In this document: positions 63,118 to 64,000 of the stretch, one piece after another
Layout: every line of letters starts with the position of its first letter
How positions within the stretch are numbered: the stretch's first letter is position 1
DNA from: Agapetus fuscipes
Taxonomy: Eukaryota; Arthropoda; Insecta; Trichoptera; Glossosomatidae
Reading direction: 5' to 3'
Assembly (NCBI GenBank): GCA_951799405.1
Contig: OX637338.1
Coordinates: 7,812,001-7,876,000 of the forward strand
Length of the DNA: 64,000 nucleotides
Translations under genes and position numbers: made by a program
Notes under the pieces: model-generated
Told to the model about the DNA's origin: nothing
What the model saw: only the letters and a program-made list of their open reading frames with translations
Database searches by the model: none

Positions 63118-64000
63118 GTTTAATGACAGCTAAATGAGGGTGTGATTACGGCTTAAATGCCGTCAAACTGTTAAAATAAATGTTATTAACATTTAATTTA
63201 TTTATCAAAATGCTTCTTGAATTTGACCAATTGAGCTAATTTCACTTTGAACTATCAAATCTGACGTTATACAAGATGGCGGTGTCAGTTCCGATTTTTG
63301 CCATCTTCATTTTAAGTCGTGTAGGTCTGTATAAGGTACGATATTTACAGAATATGATGTTGGTAGAATTGCCAAAAAGACAACACTGCTGCCAACAGCA
63401 AGAAAAAAACAGAAGGAGCCAGATTGGAGGGAAAGACGAAAAGTTCTGTCAATAATAGTATTAACGATTTCGTAATTTAAAACTGAATCAAAACGCTTTT
63501 GGCTGGAATGTTTTACATTTGATTTGCCACACGTCTATTTACATTAGCAGCTGATAACCACTCGCCCTAGCAACCCCGGCAGTGTGACATTACAATTTTT
63601 GTCTAGGCAAAATATTCAAAATATTGCGTTGATGGTCAACAACAGTGTTTTCAATAATACCTACCACTCTGGATTTTGTACGTTATATCTTAAAAATGTG
63701 TAAAATACCATTTCCCTTGATCCTCAAGTCTCGAGATATAATTTGTAATCCAGGCAAACTAAGGCCAGACCTTGATTCAAATTACACATGCAATTATTAC
63801 AATTCATATTTTATCTCACAAGTAAACCAACATGCTAAAATAATTTAAACACAATACTCATTTAAAATCTTAAATAATTTATTTGATTGCACAATAAACC
63901 TTGGAGCCATACACATTATTAATCTGTTACTTTTGATTAAGTTTTTGAGTTTTATGTTTGTGATTTACAAATCTTATTATGCAGGGCTTGGTGATTTCAA
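63118..64000. other. unannotated AT-rich DNA
   Basis: Apart from the weak match of about 63563-63606 to 18030-18066, nothing recognised up to the window edge. Confidence 0.35.

Noticed and set aside
1..64000. CRISPR array or bacterial operon content
   Set aside because: No regularly spaced direct repeats and no densely packed long ORFs. Splice sites, SINEs and LINEs show that the DNA is eukaryotic.

Overview
This is eukaryotic DNA, most likely from an arthropod and probably an insect with a large, AT-rich, transposon-crowded genome. The evidence is the spliced piggyBac transposon, several LINE families ending in short tandem-repeat tails, tRNA- and 5S-derived SINEs in many copies, hairpin MITEs, and the complete absence of operon-like gene packing. 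The species cannot be fixed from the sequence alone. I found no host protein-coding exon, true tRNA or rRNA gene, or CRISPR array in 64 kb, so the window reads as an intergenic or long intronic region.

Two elements are close to intact. At 39.4-42.3 kb a piggyBac transposon lies between TTAA sites. It has matching CCCTTTCAG termini and a 595-codon transposase in two coding exons on the minus strand, with all three catalytic aspartates. At 48.2-52.3 kb a single-ORF RTE-like LINE with a long endonuclease/reverse-transcriptase frame lies between 12-bp direct repeats. It carries one frameshift near the start of the endonuclease and an antisense tyrosine-recombinase remnant in its 5' part.

The rest is a mosaic of short repeats, given working names here. 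SINE-P has a tRNA-like head, and two of its six copies carry an almost full-length 5S rRNA in front of the tRNA part. SINE-Q is tRNA-derived, about 330 bp, with about a dozen copies. SINE-R is tRNA-derived with an AT-palindromic middle, five copies. Repeat-S is about 240 bp with a GATTA-type tail, about 20 full or partial copies. MITE-H is palindromic, about 140 bp, with 18 copies. MITE-T is 236 bp, with two copies of identical length. There are also fragments of a CR1/L2-group LINE, a second RTE-type LINE, a (GAA)n-tailed LINE, a pogo-like MITE and Penelope-like short insertions.

Region by region: 0-17 kb holds dispersed SINEs and MITE-H in AT-rich DNA. At 17-24 kb are MITE-T, a LINE nested in repeat-S and the first 5S-tRNA SINE. 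At 24-28 kb are four LINE tails. At 28-39 kb are SINEs, two large inverted repeats and a possible regulatory island. Then come piggyBac (39-42 kb), MITE-T and SINEs (44-47 kb), the RTE-like LINE (48-52 kb), and a zone of nested insertions (52-63 kb). Several insertions preserve target-site duplications or interrupt older repeats, so their relative ages can be read. No genes act together here. The functional units are the transposons themselves, and the short elements presumably rely on LINE or transposase proteins supplied in trans.
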